NCBI RefSeq assembly: GCF_003259435.1
Contig: NZ_QLMA01000001.1
Coordinates: 806,001 to 870,000, forward strand
Source of the DNA: Chitinophaga dinghuensis
Lineage (GTDB): Bacteria > Bacteroidota > Bacteroidia > Chitinophagales > Chitinophagaceae
DNA: 64,000 bases
Reading direction: 5' to 3'
The notes beneath the pieces are model-generated. The model saw only the letters and a program-made list of their open reading frames with translations, made no database searches and had not been told where the DNA came from. The position numbers were made by a program, and so were the translations under genes. Positions 17,505-26,079 of the stretch are shown here, piece after piece; within the stretch, counting starts at the first letter, position 1, and each line of letters starts with the position of its first letter.

Positions 17505-17547
17505 AAGACACCTGATGATGACCGTCATAAATTGTATTGATGAGAAT

Positions 17548-17637
17548 CATCCGTTTAATGTGTAAGATCATTTTTTTTAGATGTAAAGCACTGTAGCTTT
17601 GTTTTACAGTTAACATCTATCTAAAGTTAAACGGATG
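17548..17637. repeat. 90-bp imperfect inverted repeat
   Basis: The outer arms CATCCGTTTAA (17548-17558) and TTAAACGGATG (17627-17637) are perfect over 11 bp. Nested pairs follow: TAGATGT/ACATCTA (17578-17584, 17613-17619), TGTAAA/TTTACA (17582-17587, 17603-17608) and AAGC/GCTT (17586-17589, 17596-17599). The nested pairs overlap slightly and leave bulges, so the whole folds as an imperfect long hairpin. It could be a remnant of a small inverted-repeat element or a structured 3' UTR of the glycosyltransferase mRNA. Confidence 0.5.
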
Positions 17638-17657
17638 TCAGTCTTTACTGGTATCTC

Positions 17658-17688
17658 GTCACCGCTGCTAGCAGCGGTGACATTTTTT
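17658..17688 (+). terminator. Terminator formed by a perfect 24-bp palindrome plus T tract
   Basis: Arms GTCACCGCTG / CAGCGGTGAC (17658-17667 with 17672-17681) enclose CTAG, followed by A and six Ts. It lies 153 nt after the glycosyltransferase stop and 27 nt before the next start, so it most likely ends the upstream transcript. Confidence 0.75.
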
Positions 17689-17714
17689 AGATCAGCAATC
17701 AAAAACGACCCAAT

Positions 17715-18404
17715 ATGTACACCGAATCTTCTCTCAACTCCATTCAACAAAGATTTTGCGAAGGTTTTCTGTATTTCCCGTTCAAGCAGTTGAAGAAATC
17801 GGGCAATCATATTTATAAGCAGTATAAATCGCAGTCAGGCATACGTCAGGTGCTGGATGAACAAAAAGTTACGATAGATTTCCACATATTTTTTGCACAG
17901 CAATTGCGGGAGAAAATCGCGCGGGTGGCTGTTCCTAATGGCATCTCACTGATGCGCCAGGTGGAGGATTTGTTCGAAGGTAATGGCAGAAGTGAACAAA
18001 CTACCGCCGCCGTATTTACCACGTTCACCGAAATACTGACCGCCTATTACAGCGAGTTATCCAATTATCAGTCAGTCGTATTATTGCGTCAGCAGGAATC
18101 ATTAAAACCAATGACTAAGAGAAATCCTGATTGTAGCAATGCTGCAGATGTTTTCAGTAGTGAATGGCCCCGGATGATCAAGCAGTTCATCAACAACGGT
18201 AATGCCGTAGTGAAATTCCTGCAAGAGAATCTGGAAACAAATAATTCCTATCATCACCTTCCGGCTGATTGTACCCAACAGGAAGTAGAAGATGTCATCG
18301 TTGGTATACAGGCATTCAATGCAATTCAATATCAGCTGATATCCCTGCTGAAACAATGGCATCAGCGACAGCAGCAACACAATCGACAGGTCTATCTAAA
18401 CTAG
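17715..18404 (+). CDS. Hypothetical helical protein A of a two-gene unit
   Basis: This is a 229-residue protein I do not recognise. It has no signal peptide or membrane segment. The sequence is predicted largely helical, with charged and Gln-rich stretches (SIQQRFCEGFLYFPFKQLKK near the start, LLKQWHQRQQQHNRQ at the end) and five Cys residues spread without a CxxC pattern. The next gene starts 1 nt after its stop, so the two products are made together. The pair faces a histidine kinase/response regulator operon tail to tail, which says nothing about function. Typical base composition argues against recent acquisition. Confidence 0.7.
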   Translation: MYTESSLNSIQQRFCEGFLYFPFKQLKKSGNHIYKQYKSQSGIRQVLDEQKVTIDFHIFFAQQLREKIARVAVPNGISLMRQVEDLFEGNGRSEQTTAAVFTTFTEILTAYYSELSNYQSVVLLRQQESLKPMTKRNPDCSNAADVFSSEWPRMIKQFINNGNAVVKFLQENLETNNSYHHLPADCTQQEVEDVIVGIQAFNAIQYQLISLLKQWHQRQQQHNRQVYLN

Positions 18405-18405
18405 T

Positions 18406-18780
18406 ATGCAACATTTGGAGAATAGCATTCATGCAAACGCGGAACAGGACAGGATTTGTCGCTCGTGGCTCACAGTAGTGGAAGAACTGAGAGCAGAGAA
18501 CGCCCTGTTAATCCGCTTGCTGGCTGCGGCTTTATCCAGGACAGTAACCCATGAGTTTGTAGAAACCGCAGAAAAATACCAGGCCCGTTTCCTGATTGTA
18601 GAAGAAGGACTCCTGCTTTTACGCCATGAAATTGGGGCAGTACGCGAATGGCTGAGAGAGCAAAGGACAACCAGCATACCATACACCTTTCACGAACTGC
18701 AACGCGATGTTGATAAAACGGAACAAGACTTTGTGACCTTACGTGCCCATTTCCTGCAATTCGCAGGCATGAATCAGTAA
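18406..18780 (+). CDS. Hypothetical coiled-coil-like protein B of a two-gene unit
   Basis: This is a 124-residue, almost entirely helical protein with heptad-like hydrophobic spacing (VVEELRAENALLIRLLAAAL, FLIVEEGLLLLRHEIGAVRE). No catalytic or metal motif is visible. Its start lies 1 nt after the stop of the 229-residue protein, implying translational coupling and perhaps a complex. It ends 4 nt before the convergent response regulator gene, with no terminator between them. I cannot assign a function. Confidence 0.7.
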   Translation: MQHLENSIHANAEQDRICRSWLTVVEELRAENALLIRLLAAALSRTVTHEFVETAEKYQARFLIVEEGLLLLRHEIGAVREWLREQRTTSIPYTFHELQRDVDKTEQDFVTLRAHFLQFAGMNQ

Positions 18781-18784
18781 TGAA

Positions 18785-19831
18785 TTAACTGATAATAGCG
18801 GCCAGCTTGTCCCTGTCTGTAATAATAATATCCCCTTCCTTCAATTGAATTAATGATTCATTCCGGAAATCCCCTAAAGTTCTGATGAGTGACTCTTTCG
18901 CTACACCGGCCATCGCTGCCAGGTTGTCTCTGCTTACATGCAACGTATAGTCGTTTCCGGTACCGTTGAATTTTTTGTCCAGCAATAGCAAAGCCTCTGC
19001 TACTTTTTTACGCAGCGAATTATAAGCGATACCAATTAACTGTTGTTCTCTTTCTGCAGTGCTTTTTGCGAGCAGTTGTACAAACTTCCGCATCACTGGC
19101 GGATGTTGATTGATGAGTAGTTCAAAATCCTGTTGAGGAATCAGCAGTACGGCAGTATCATCCATGGCTTCTGCATCTTCCTGGTAGGCGCCCTCCTGTA
19201 ACATAGCCTGGTAGCCGAAGAAATCGCCTTCATTATACAGTCCGATAATTAGTTCTTTGCCTTCTTCATTGCGCTTGGAAGTTTTTACTTTTCCCTGTGT
19301 GATGTAGTAAAGGAATTGTGGCTTATTACCTTCCGCATAAATTTGTTGCTTCTTCTTAAAATGGGAAGTTGGTTTATTGTTTTTAAGCGAATCGAATATT
19401 TCTTTTTCTGTGAGATGACGTAACAGTTGACTGGTGCTGCTTCCTTTATCCTGGCGGAGTTCGGCAGATCTTTTCAGACGGGAAGCCACTGCGTTGAGTA
19501 GTTCCGTGCCTTCAAAAGGTTTGGTGATATAATCATCGGCGCCTTGCTCCATTCCTTTACGTTGCTCGTTTCTGTCGGTCCGGGCAGTGATGAAAATGAA
19601 AGGAGTGCGTTGAAGCGTTTCATTTTTATGTAGCAAATGGAGTACGCCAAACCCATCAAGTACCGGCATCATGATATCGCAGATGATGAGATCCGGTTTA
19701 TGTTCCAACGCCATGGCTACGCCTTCTTTTCCATTGGAGGCAGTTAGTACCTGGTAGTTGGCCAATTCGAGAATCTCGGTCATGTTATCGAGAATTTCCC
19801 GGTTGTCTTCAATCAATAAAATTTTCTCCAT
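18785..19831 (-). CDS. Response regulator with receiver fused to Crp/Fnr-type sensor and HTH
   Basis: This is a 348-residue fusion. Residues 1-120 are a CheY-like receiver with D9, phospho-acceptor D52 (ICDIMMPVLDG), the switch Thr in FITART and Lys in ITKPFE. Residues about 150-260 are a cyclic-nucleotide-binding-like beta-roll (IYAEGNKPQFLYYITQGKV, LYNEGDFFGYQAML). Residues about 275-345 are a Crp-type winged helix with recognition helix GVAKESLIRTLGDF. The order REC-cNBD-HTH means DNA binding could respond both to phosphorylation and to a small ligand or redox signal. The kinase gene lies 4 nt upstream in the same operon. Confidence 0.92.
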   Translation of the reverse strand: MEKILLIEDNREILDNMTEILELANYQVLTASNGKEGVAMALEHKPDLIICDIMMPVLDGFGVLHLLHKNETLQRTPFIFITARTDRNEQRKGMEQGADDYITKPFEGTELLNAVASRLKRSAELRQDKGSSTSQLLRHLTEKEIFDSLKNNKPTSHFKKKQQIYAEGNKPQFLYYITQGKVKTSKRNEEGKELIIGLYNEGDFFGYQAMLQEGAYQEDAEAMDDTAVLLIPQQDFELLINQHPPVMRKFVQLLAKSTAEREQQLIGIAYNSLRKKVAEALLLLDKKFNGTGNDYTLHVSRDNLAAMAGVAKESLIRTLGDFRNESLIQLKEGDIIITDRDKLAAIIS

Positions 19832-19835
19832 AAGC

Positions 19836-21125
19836 TTATATTTCGACGCAGGGAATAGTTACCAGGAACTCAGAACCTTCTTCCATGCTGGATTTGCAGG
19901 TAATAGATCCGCCCATAATCTCCGTATACCGGGATACGATATGCAGGCCAAGGCCAGTGCCCTGGATATGGGAGGCGTTACTGCCCCGGAAAAAGCGTTC
20001 AAACAGGTGCTGACGATCTTCTTCGGAAATACCTATTCCTTTGTCTTTGACAGACAGTTGCAGGTGTTGATGATTGCTCTCGCTTCTAACAGATATGATG
20101 GCGCCATCGGGCGAAAATTTAATGGCATTGGACACCAGGTTCATCACAATATGTTTTAGTAAACCAGGATCAAGACTAACAGTTGGCGTGCCATGATGCG
20201 CATAGTATACCTGTTGTGAAGGTTTCCGGAGTCCCTGCATTTCGCTAATGACGGAACCGATTATTTTACTTGGTTCAAAGGTACTATTCCGGAGTTGAAT
20301 TTTTCCTTCCTCTATTTTACCCACAGAAAGGAAATCATTCAACAGGTCCGTTAATAAATTGACAGAAGAAACGATGCGTTGAATATGTTTATCTCTTTTC
20401 TGTTGATCTTCCGTTTGCTGATATTGTGCAATCAGGTATACGCTGGAAAGGATGGTGCTGAGGGGAGTTCTGAATTCATGCGATGCCAGTGATACAAATC
20501 GGGACTTCAGTTCATTCAGGTCTTTTTCTTTTTCCAGCGCTTCCCGCAGATCGGCTTCTGCTTTCTTTTTTTCGGAGATATCTATGGCGATGCCTACGTA
20601 TCCGGTAATCTGGTTAGCGTCTCTGATGGCGGATATGGTGAGGGATACCGGTAGTTTGGTACCGTCGCGGCGGATATAGTTCCATTCGTATTCGTTGGGA
20701 AGATTACGTTTGGCTTTGATGGTCAGCGTTTCGAGACCTGGCTCCACTGTTTGTTGTAGTTGCAGCGAGAATTCTACTGCACGGTTTTCCAGTTCTTCCG
20801 GATCGTGAAAGAGTAGGGGAGACGCGATTTCAATCATGTCCACAGCGCGATAGCCGAGGAGTCGCTCTGCGGTAGGATTAAACCAGCGGATAAATCCTTC
20901 CGGACTGAAAACGATGATAATGGCATCCGCATTATTCCAGATACTGCTGAGGAAGCTGTTCATGCGCTGCAATGCATTGTCTTTCGCTTCGTCCTCGCGG
21001 ATACGATTTTTCAGTTGTTCAATAGTGTCAGTTAGCTCTTTTGTGCGTGCTGCCAGCAGCTGCTCAATTACTGCCGGATCAGGTTCATTCACACCTACCC
21101 CTTTTTCCTTGTTGCTGATTGTCAT
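19836..21125 (-). CDS. PAS-domain sensor histidine kinase (no membrane anchor)
   Basis: This is a 429-residue protein. It has an N-terminal coiled coil (residues about 20-55, LLAARTKELTDTIEQLKNRI), PAS plus PAC (about 57-190, ending IDISEKKKAE), and HisKA with phospho-acceptor H216 in LASHEFRTPLS. The HATPase domain (about 310-429) has N box NLVSNAIKFSP, G1 DKGIGIS and G2 GTGLGLHIV. There is no transmembrane segment, so it is a cytosolic sensor, probably of redox, gas or ligand through the PAS domain. It is the partner of the receiver-Crp protein encoded 4 nt downstream. Confidence 0.94.
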   Translation of the reverse strand: MTISNKEKGVGVNEPDPAVIEQLLAARTKELTDTIEQLKNRIREDEAKDNALQRMNSFLSSIWNNADAIIIVFSPEGFIRWFNPTAERLLGYRAVDMIEIASPLLFHDPEELENRAVEFSLQLQQTVEPGLETLTIKAKRNLPNEYEWNYIRRDGTKLPVSLTISAIRDANQITGYVGIAIDISEKKKAEADLREALEKEKDLNELKSRFVSLASHEFRTPLSTILSSVYLIAQYQQTEDQQKRDKHIQRIVSSVNLLTDLLNDFLSVGKIEEGKIQLRNSTFEPSKIIGSVISEMQGLRKPSQQVYYAHHGTPTVSLDPGLLKHIVMNLVSNAIKFSPDGAIISVRSESNHQHLQLSVKDKGIGISEEDRQHLFERFFRGSNASHIQGTGLGLHIVSRYTEIMGGSITCKSSMEEGSEFLVTIPCVEI

Positions 21126-21192
21126 TTGAATAGGATGATGCGTATTATAAATTTAACGATTCGCGATACTTTGTGTATCTTACAGTTAACGT

Positions 21193-21879
21193 ATGTCGAT
21201 GAAACTCAATGTGATCATAACAGGTACAACCGGAATGGTTGGTGAAGGTGTTCTTCACGAATGCCTACAGCATCCGGATATTGCCTCAGTACTGGTCATT
21301 AACCGCAAAACCTGCGGTATCCTGCATCCTAAACTGACAGAAATAATCCATCACAATTTCTTTGATATTTCTGCCATCACGCCACAGTTAAGAGGATTTA
21401 ACGCTTGTTATTTTTGTGTAGGAGTATCCTCTATTGGCATGAGGGAAGAAATATATAAACACTTAACCTACGATCTGACAATGTACCTGGCCGGTGTGTT
21501 GTCGGCAGAAAATCCTGATATGACTTTCTGCTACGTTTCAGGAGCAGGAACGGACAATACAGGAAAGAGCGGTCGCATGTGGGCCCGAGTGAAAGGTCAG
21601 ACAGAAAACGACCTGATGCAGCTGCCATTTAAAGCTGTTTATAACTTTCGCCCGGCATATATACAGCCCATGAAAGGTTCTTCCAATACCCATAAATTCT
21701 ACTACGCTTTTGCATGGCTATACCCTCTATGGCAATTATTATTTCGTAATTATGTTTGTACCCTGAGGGAACTCGGCGACGCGATGATCCTTGTCTCCCA
21801 AAACGGCTACCAGTCGCATATTCTGGAATCTAAGGATATCATTAAAGTCATAAAAAACAATTTTTCTGCCATTGGCTAA
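21193..21879 (+). CDS. Atypical NAD(P)-binding SDR/epimerase-like protein
   Basis: This is a 228-residue protein with an N-terminal Rossmann motif (VIITGTTGMVGEGVLHECL) of the extended/atypical SDR type. A YVSGAGTDNTGKSGRMWARV stretch carries a Ser and the RVKGQTE Lys region, where atypical SDRs have their active site. NFRPAYIQPMKG is the PRPxxIxP-like motif. It is close to the oligomerisation/Tat-interacting NmrA-like group. The substrate is unknown. It is a single gene with a terminator immediately after. Confidence 0.82.
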   Translation: MSMKLNVIITGTTGMVGEGVLHECLQHPDIASVLVINRKTCGILHPKLTEIIHHNFFDISAITPQLRGFNACYFCVGVSSIGMREEIYKHLTYDLTMYLAGVLSAENPDMTFCYVSGAGTDNTGKSGRMWARVKGQTENDLMQLPFKAVYNFRPAYIQPMKGSSNTHKFYYAFAWLYPLWQLLFRNYVCTLRELGDAMILVSQNGYQSHILESKDIIKVIKNNFSAIG

Positions 21880-21884
21880 AAAAT

Positions 21885-21914
21885 AAAAATCCCGCTGAAC
21901 CAGCGGGATTTTTT
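21885..21914. terminator. Bidirectional terminator
   Basis: A 13-bp stem (AAAAATCCCGCTG / CAGCGGGATTTTT) has a 3-nt loop and A/T runs on both sides. It lies 5 nt after the SDR gene and 25 nt from the end of the convergent PorP/SprF gene. Confidence 0.9.
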
Positions 21915-21939
21915 GATATGCAAGGTGTAAAAACAGGTG

Positions 21940-22878
21940 CTATTGGAATAAATTAACCCGCAGGTTCAGCTCCATAGAACCATTGGAATAGGTCTGTAAG
22001 CCTGCTGTTTGCGTAGTATACAAGAATTGAATATGCAGGTAGGGAATATATGCAAAACCCGCTCCCAGTGTGAAATTACCCGTGGAATGATAAATAGCGG
22101 TGGCATCGGCCCAATTATGTAATAAACCCGCTTTTACGCCCACATCCAGGATGCCGTCTCCGCCATAAATATTCCGATAGAATGCTTTAGGCTCTACGCT
22201 GGTAATCTGTTCGCCGGCGTCAAACCTGTAACCTGCACCCAGGATAAACTGCTCTGTACCATAAGTTCTGCTTTCTGGTTTGTTCTTCGCAAAACTGAAT
22301 ACATTCGGAATGCCTGCCTGCAAGGTGAGATGCCGGTTAGTATAGGATACCCCAAAATCCGATTCAAAGTAGTTATCCCTACGGTTATAGGCGCCTACTG
22401 ACGGATCATTGGGATCTGCATTCATTTCCTTGGTATTCAGGTGCTTGCCATAGAATACAGCGGAAATCCCAAAGTTGAGATATTGTTTGTTATGCCCTAA
22501 CGGGAGATGATAGGCATAAGTGGCGGCCACCCGTGTATTACTCAACAACCCGGCGGCATCATTGTATACCTGCAACCCAGCGCCTACGCGATATCCTACA
22601 AAACCGTCTGCAGTTACTAGCTTGGTTTGTGGACTGCCGGGCATATCTGTCCATTGCTTGCGATAGGCGAGGTTTACATGCAGGCCGCTATCCAGTCCGG
22701 CAAAGGACGGGTTAGACATATAGGGATTCAGGAAGTATTGTATTCCCAGTGGATCTACTACAGCATTGGAGTTCCCAAAGCTCTGCGCCCGGGCCACCTG
22801 ACTACTGCAATAAAAAAGTGCAACGGTGAAGCCGATCCGTGCTAATATTTTGTTGGTGTGCATGCGGAACCTCATCAT
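21940..22878 (-). CDS. PorP/SprF-family outer-membrane protein (type IX secretion lineage)
   Basis: This is a 312-residue protein with a signal peptide ending near SQVARAQ. The family signature follows: IQYFLNPYMSNPSFAG, then LAYRKQWTDMPGSPQT and GFVGYRVGAGLQVYNDAAGL. The remaining sequence has alternating beta-strands of an outer-membrane barrel and a terminal aromatic strand. PorP/SprF proteins take part in type IX secretion or anchor secreted adhesins. Isolated copies like this one usually work with a gliding or adhesin cargo gene, but none is adjacent here. Confidence 0.9.
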   Translation of the reverse strand: MMRFRMHTNKILARIGFTVALFYCSSQVARAQSFGNSNAVVDPLGIQYFLNPYMSNPSFAGLDSGLHVNLAYRKQWTDMPGSPQTKLVTADGFVGYRVGAGLQVYNDAAGLLSNTRVAATYAYHLPLGHNKQYLNFGISAVFYGKHLNTKEMNADPNDPSVGAYNRRDNYFESDFGVSYTNRHLTLQAGIPNVFSFAKNKPESRTYGTEQFILGAGYRFDAGEQITSVEPKAFYRNIYGGDGILDVGVKAGLLHNWADATAIYHSTGNFTLGAGFAYIPYLHIQFLYTTQTAGLQTYSNGSMELNLRVNLFQ

Positions 22879-22918
22879 ATATAGGTATAGGTATGGGATG
22901 ATGTACTCTTAAAACATG

Positions 22919-22926
22919 CAAATATA
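22919..22926 (-). promoter_or_regulatory. -7 promoter element TATATTTG for the PorP/SprF gene
   Basis: This is a perfect TAnnTTTG match on the minus strand, about 41 nt upstream of the start, giving a leader of about 37 nt. No TTTG -33 box is clear. Confidence 0.5.
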
Positions 22927-22982
22927 ATATAATGTATTGCTCTTTTATATATGTTCGGAGAAAATTTGTTCCGAAATGGATA

Positions 22983-23026
22983 AAAAAAGGCCGGGAGCAG
23001 AGTGAACCTTTCCGCTTCCCGGCCTT
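22983..23026 (-). terminator. Terminator of the TonB-type receptor gene
   Basis: On the minus strand the stem AAGGCCGGGA / TCCCGGCCTT (23026-23017 with 22996-22987) has a 20-nt loop and is followed by a run of seven Ts. It lies 27 nt after the receptor stop. Confidence 0.85.
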
Positions 23027-23052
23027 ACAACTATAAGGATTGTGTACGTGTG

Positions 23053-25617
23053 TTACTGCATTACCTCAGACATACCCTGCATACCTGCTCCCATATTCTT
23101 ACGTTTGAACAGGGAAACATCCATCTTACCAAAACGATAAGCGAGTGTCAGGCGGAACATCTGCGGGTCACGCAAACGGCTGTACGTTTGAGTGAAGAAC
23201 GGACTCTCTGAGTATTGCTCGCTGATTCTGCTTCTGAAGATATCGTTGACTGCCAAGGTCACGGAAAGTGCATTGGTTTTCAGGAAGCTTTTCTTCAGTG
23301 CGGCATCAACGCCATACATGGATTTGATGTAACCCTGAGAAGCGTTCACCGACTGCTGCATAGGAGGTCCATCCTGGCGTTGCGGCTGGTTAGCCGGGAG
23401 ATTGGTTTTGGACTGATAAGTACCAGACAGCTGTAACTCAAATTTAGCCGGCAGCTTGAAGTTGTTATTCAGTTTACCAAACCAGCTCCATAACGCATCC
23501 TGTGAAGCGCCATAATTGGTGGTGTTGATCTTGGAATTATAAATATTCACGTTGGCAGAAAGACTCCACCATTTTGCAATGTTGGTGGTGGCAGTCAGTT
23601 CCGCACCGGCAGCATAGCTGGAATTAGCGTTGATGTAAGTGTTGATTAACAGACTGTCATTCGTAGCTGGGTTCAGCTCTTTCTGCAGATATCTGGTAAT
23701 CAGGTTGTTGGTGTACTTATAGTACAGCGTAGCCATGAAAGTGCTATTGTTCTTAAAGGTCTTCAGGTAAGAAAACTCGAAAGACTGTGTAAACTCTGGC
23801 ACCAGGTTCGGATTACCTTTCGTGATATTCAGACGATCGGTAGAATCAGTATATGGTATCAGCTGCATGAAGTTAGGGCGGTTAATACGGCGGGTATAAC
23901 TTGCTTGCAGTTCCTGGTTGTTTTTCAGCTTCTCTGTCAGGAACACAGAAGGGAAAAGGCTTGCAGGATAGCTGTTGCTGAATTTCTGGTTCTTTCCGAG
24001 GATTTCTCCATCATAGTTACTGCTTTCCAGACGTAAACCTACCTTATAGCCAAATTTGCCGATCTGGTCGGAAACACTGGCATAAGCGGCATAAACGTTA
24101 TCGTTGTTTTTGTAATGGATGCTGGTAGCTGGTACCACTACATAATCGCCGGAGTTGGGGTCCTGGAAGTAGTTCAGGGTGTTGGTATTGATTGTTTTTC
24201 TGGAGAAACGCAGACCTGTTTCCAGTTTCATGGTTTTGGTCAGCGGATCAACGAAGTCGGTTTGAGCGGTCAGGAAGCTGATATCGCCACCACCGTTGAT
24301 TTTCTGTACTTCTTTACCACCGATCTGAGAGGTATTGCCTTTCAGGTAATTGGTGGTGTAAAGTGCGTCGTTTTCAGAAGAACCTCCGAAGTAGTTGACA
24401 TCCACTGTCCACTCTTCGCCTTCTTTCGGAAACAGTTGTTTCATACCCAATACCAAACCATTGGCATTGAACTGGAAGCGGGAATCAGAGATACGTTGAC
24501 TGAAATTGCTTACTGTTCCGGCTGAGAACAGGCTGTCAGTGCGGGTTTCGATCGTTTCTCCTGGTTTCATGGTACCATGTACTTTGATACCGGCAACGGA
24601 AATCGTAGTACGGTTGGTCATGAAGTAGTCTACTCCCAGTTTACCAAATACAAAACCGCCGTCGGTTCTGTTGCTGTTATCCTGATGAATATAGGATGGC
24701 GTACCGCCATTACCGAAATTGTTTCTGTCGGTAAAACCAGTGCTTCTGCTTTTGGATTGGTTACCCATTGCGCTGGCACTGACATTGAATTTACCCTGAC
24801 GCAGGTTGAAATCCGCGCCGCCATTCAGTGCGCCACGTTTGTCCACTCCTGCACGCAGGTTACCATTGTAACCGGTTTTGCGGTTTTTCTTCAATACCAG
24901 GTTCAGAATACCGGCGTTACCACCGGAAGCATCATACTTAGCAGAAGGGTTGGTGATCACTTCAACGCTTTCAATAGCGTCTGCTGGCACCTGGTCCAGG
25001 GTCAGCGTGGTAGGACGACCATCAATATAGAGTTGAGGACTTGAATTTCTAACGGTTACGTTTCCGTCGATGTCTACGTTCACAGATGGAACGTTTTTCA
25101 TCACATCTACTGCTGTACCGCCAGCACTGGTCAGATTCTTCTCCACATTGAAAACTTTCTTGTCTACATCAAGTTGCATCAGTGGCTTGGAACCGGCTAC
25201 AGTTACGCCTTGTAACTGGTTAACATCCAGTTCCAGCTTCAGATTACCCAGATCTTTATCCAGTGGAGGGAAAGTTACCGGACGCTCAATTGTTTTGAAA
25301 CCAGTCACACTGATTTTGAGTTTTAAACCCCGACGCAGTGGAACGTCTTCTAAATTAAATTCACCATTAACTTTGGTTAAAGCTCCTTTTACAAGTACAT
25401 CCTTAGGTTTTTTGGTTACAGAATCGATTTTGCTTTGGAGGATGATAACGGATGCATAGGGAACTGGCTTACCGTCGTTGTCGAGTATTTTACCATAGAG
25501 ATGCCCGGTCATACCGCCTGGCGCGGCGCCACCAGCACGTGGACCAGCTGGAGCTTGGGCTTGTGCGCCCAAAAGGGATAAAGTCAAAATGGTAATTAAC
25601 AAGTATAACTTTTGCAT
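23053..25617 (-). CDS. TonB-dependent-receptor-like outer-membrane barrel with CarboxypepD regulatory domain
   Basis: This is an 854-residue outer-membrane protein. A signal peptide (to about residue 21, GAQAQ) is followed by a Gly/Pro-rich linker. A carboxypeptidase D-like regulatory domain (about 38-130, LYGKILDNDGKPVPYASVIIL) comes next. The plug-like domain is at about 150-245 (VDVMKNVPSVNVDIDGNVTV, YIDGRPTTL, VEVITNPSAKYDASG). A long beta-barrel of the Outer_membrane_beta-barrel family 3 type completes the protein. No SusD partner is adjacent, so it is not part of a Sus pair; the substrate may be a peptide, siderophore or metal complex. Confidence 0.92.
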   Translation of the reverse strand: MQKLYLLITILTLSLLGAQAQAPAGPRAGGAAPGGMTGHLYGKILDNDGKPVPYASVIILQSKIDSVTKKPKDVLVKGALTKVNGEFNLEDVPLRRGLKLKISVTGFKTIERPVTFPPLDKDLGNLKLELDVNQLQGVTVAGSKPLMQLDVDKKVFNVEKNLTSAGGTAVDVMKNVPSVNVDIDGNVTVRNSSPQLYIDGRPTTLTLDQVPADAIESVEVITNPSAKYDASGGNAGILNLVLKKNRKTGYNGNLRAGVDKRGALNGGADFNLRQGKFNVSASAMGNQSKSRSTGFTDRNNFGNGGTPSYIHQDNSNRTDGGFVFGKLGVDYFMTNRTTISVAGIKVHGTMKPGETIETRTDSLFSAGTVSNFSQRISDSRFQFNANGLVLGMKQLFPKEGEEWTVDVNYFGGSSENDALYTTNYLKGNTSQIGGKEVQKINGGGDISFLTAQTDFVDPLTKTMKLETGLRFSRKTINTNTLNYFQDPNSGDYVVVPATSIHYKNNDNVYAAYASVSDQIGKFGYKVGLRLESSNYDGEILGKNQKFSNSYPASLFPSVFLTEKLKNNQELQASYTRRINRPNFMQLIPYTDSTDRLNITKGNPNLVPEFTQSFEFSYLKTFKNNSTFMATLYYKYTNNLITRYLQKELNPATNDSLLINTYINANSSYAAGAELTATTNIAKWWSLSANVNIYNSKINTTNYGASQDALWSWFGKLNNNFKLPAKFELQLSGTYQSKTNLPANQPQRQDGPPMQQSVNASQGYIKSMYGVDAALKKSFLKTNALSVTLAVNDIFRSRISEQYSESPFFTQTYSRLRDPQMFRLTLAYRFGKMDVSLFKRKNMGAGMQGMSEVMQ

Positions 25618-25639
25618 AATAAAGAAAATTACGAGTATG

Positions 25640-25647
25640 CAAAAGTA
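25640..25647 (-). promoter_or_regulatory. -7 promoter element TACTTTTG for the receptor gene
   Basis: This is a perfect TAnnTTTG match on the minus strand. A TTTA lies 19 bp upstream (25670-25667) at the -33 position. The predicted leader is about 19 nt. Confidence 0.6.
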
Positions 25648-25762
25648 TTACTGGTTTTTATTGTTTTAAAGTAAATGCGACCATCTTAGGAAAAAATGCT
25701 ACGAAAGTTATGTTTTTTGACGCCAACGATGGGGGAGGTGCGCCTGCGGCGCTGGATTTTTT

Positions 25763-26076
25763 TTCTCGCAGAGCAGCAAAGCAGCAGAGCAGCAAAGGAA
25801 TTTGTTGTATTGCTGCGGAGGGGGATCTCGCAAAGTGCGCAAAGAAACAAAGGCATATGTTATGTTGTTTTGTTAAGCCCGCAAAGGCTTTCCAGGGTAC
25901 TATCCCTCAAATTTTTTAGCGGCAAATTGGTTTAGAGAAGAAGTACATATGTCTTTGCGAGCTACAGCAAAACGCAATCAAACAACAAATCATATTCCTT
26001 AACTTCTTTGCGCCCTTTGCGAGAAACCAGCAAACACAATTTTTTGCTGCCTTGCTGCTTTGCTGCTCTGCGAGAA
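25763..26076. repeat. 314-bp inverted-repeat element (MITE/REP-like)
   Basis: Perfect 24-bp terminal inverted repeats lie at 25763-25786 and 26053-26076, built from AGCAGCAAAGCAGC units after TTCTCGCAG. A second nested pair at 25827-25846 and 26004-26023 matches 19 of 20 positions (CTCGCAAAG then GCGCAAAGAA). A further CGCAAAG/CTTTGCG pair lies near the centre. There is no transposase; the short frames inside are not convincing genes. It fills most of a 462-bp gap and stops 3 nt from the response regulator's stop codon. The rest of the gap is the receptor promoter and about 95 bp without visible structure. Confidence 0.75.
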
Positions 26077-26079
26077 GAA

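Noticed and set aside
21193-21879. UDP-sugar epimerase
   Set aside because: At 228 residues it lacks the YxxxK and the C-terminal substrate domain of sugar epimerases; only a generic atypical SDR-type call is safe.
25696-25935. Short open frames in the inverted-repeat element
   Set aside because: The protein sequences are just repeat modules read as codons (AEQQSSRAAKE type); no start signal or family match.
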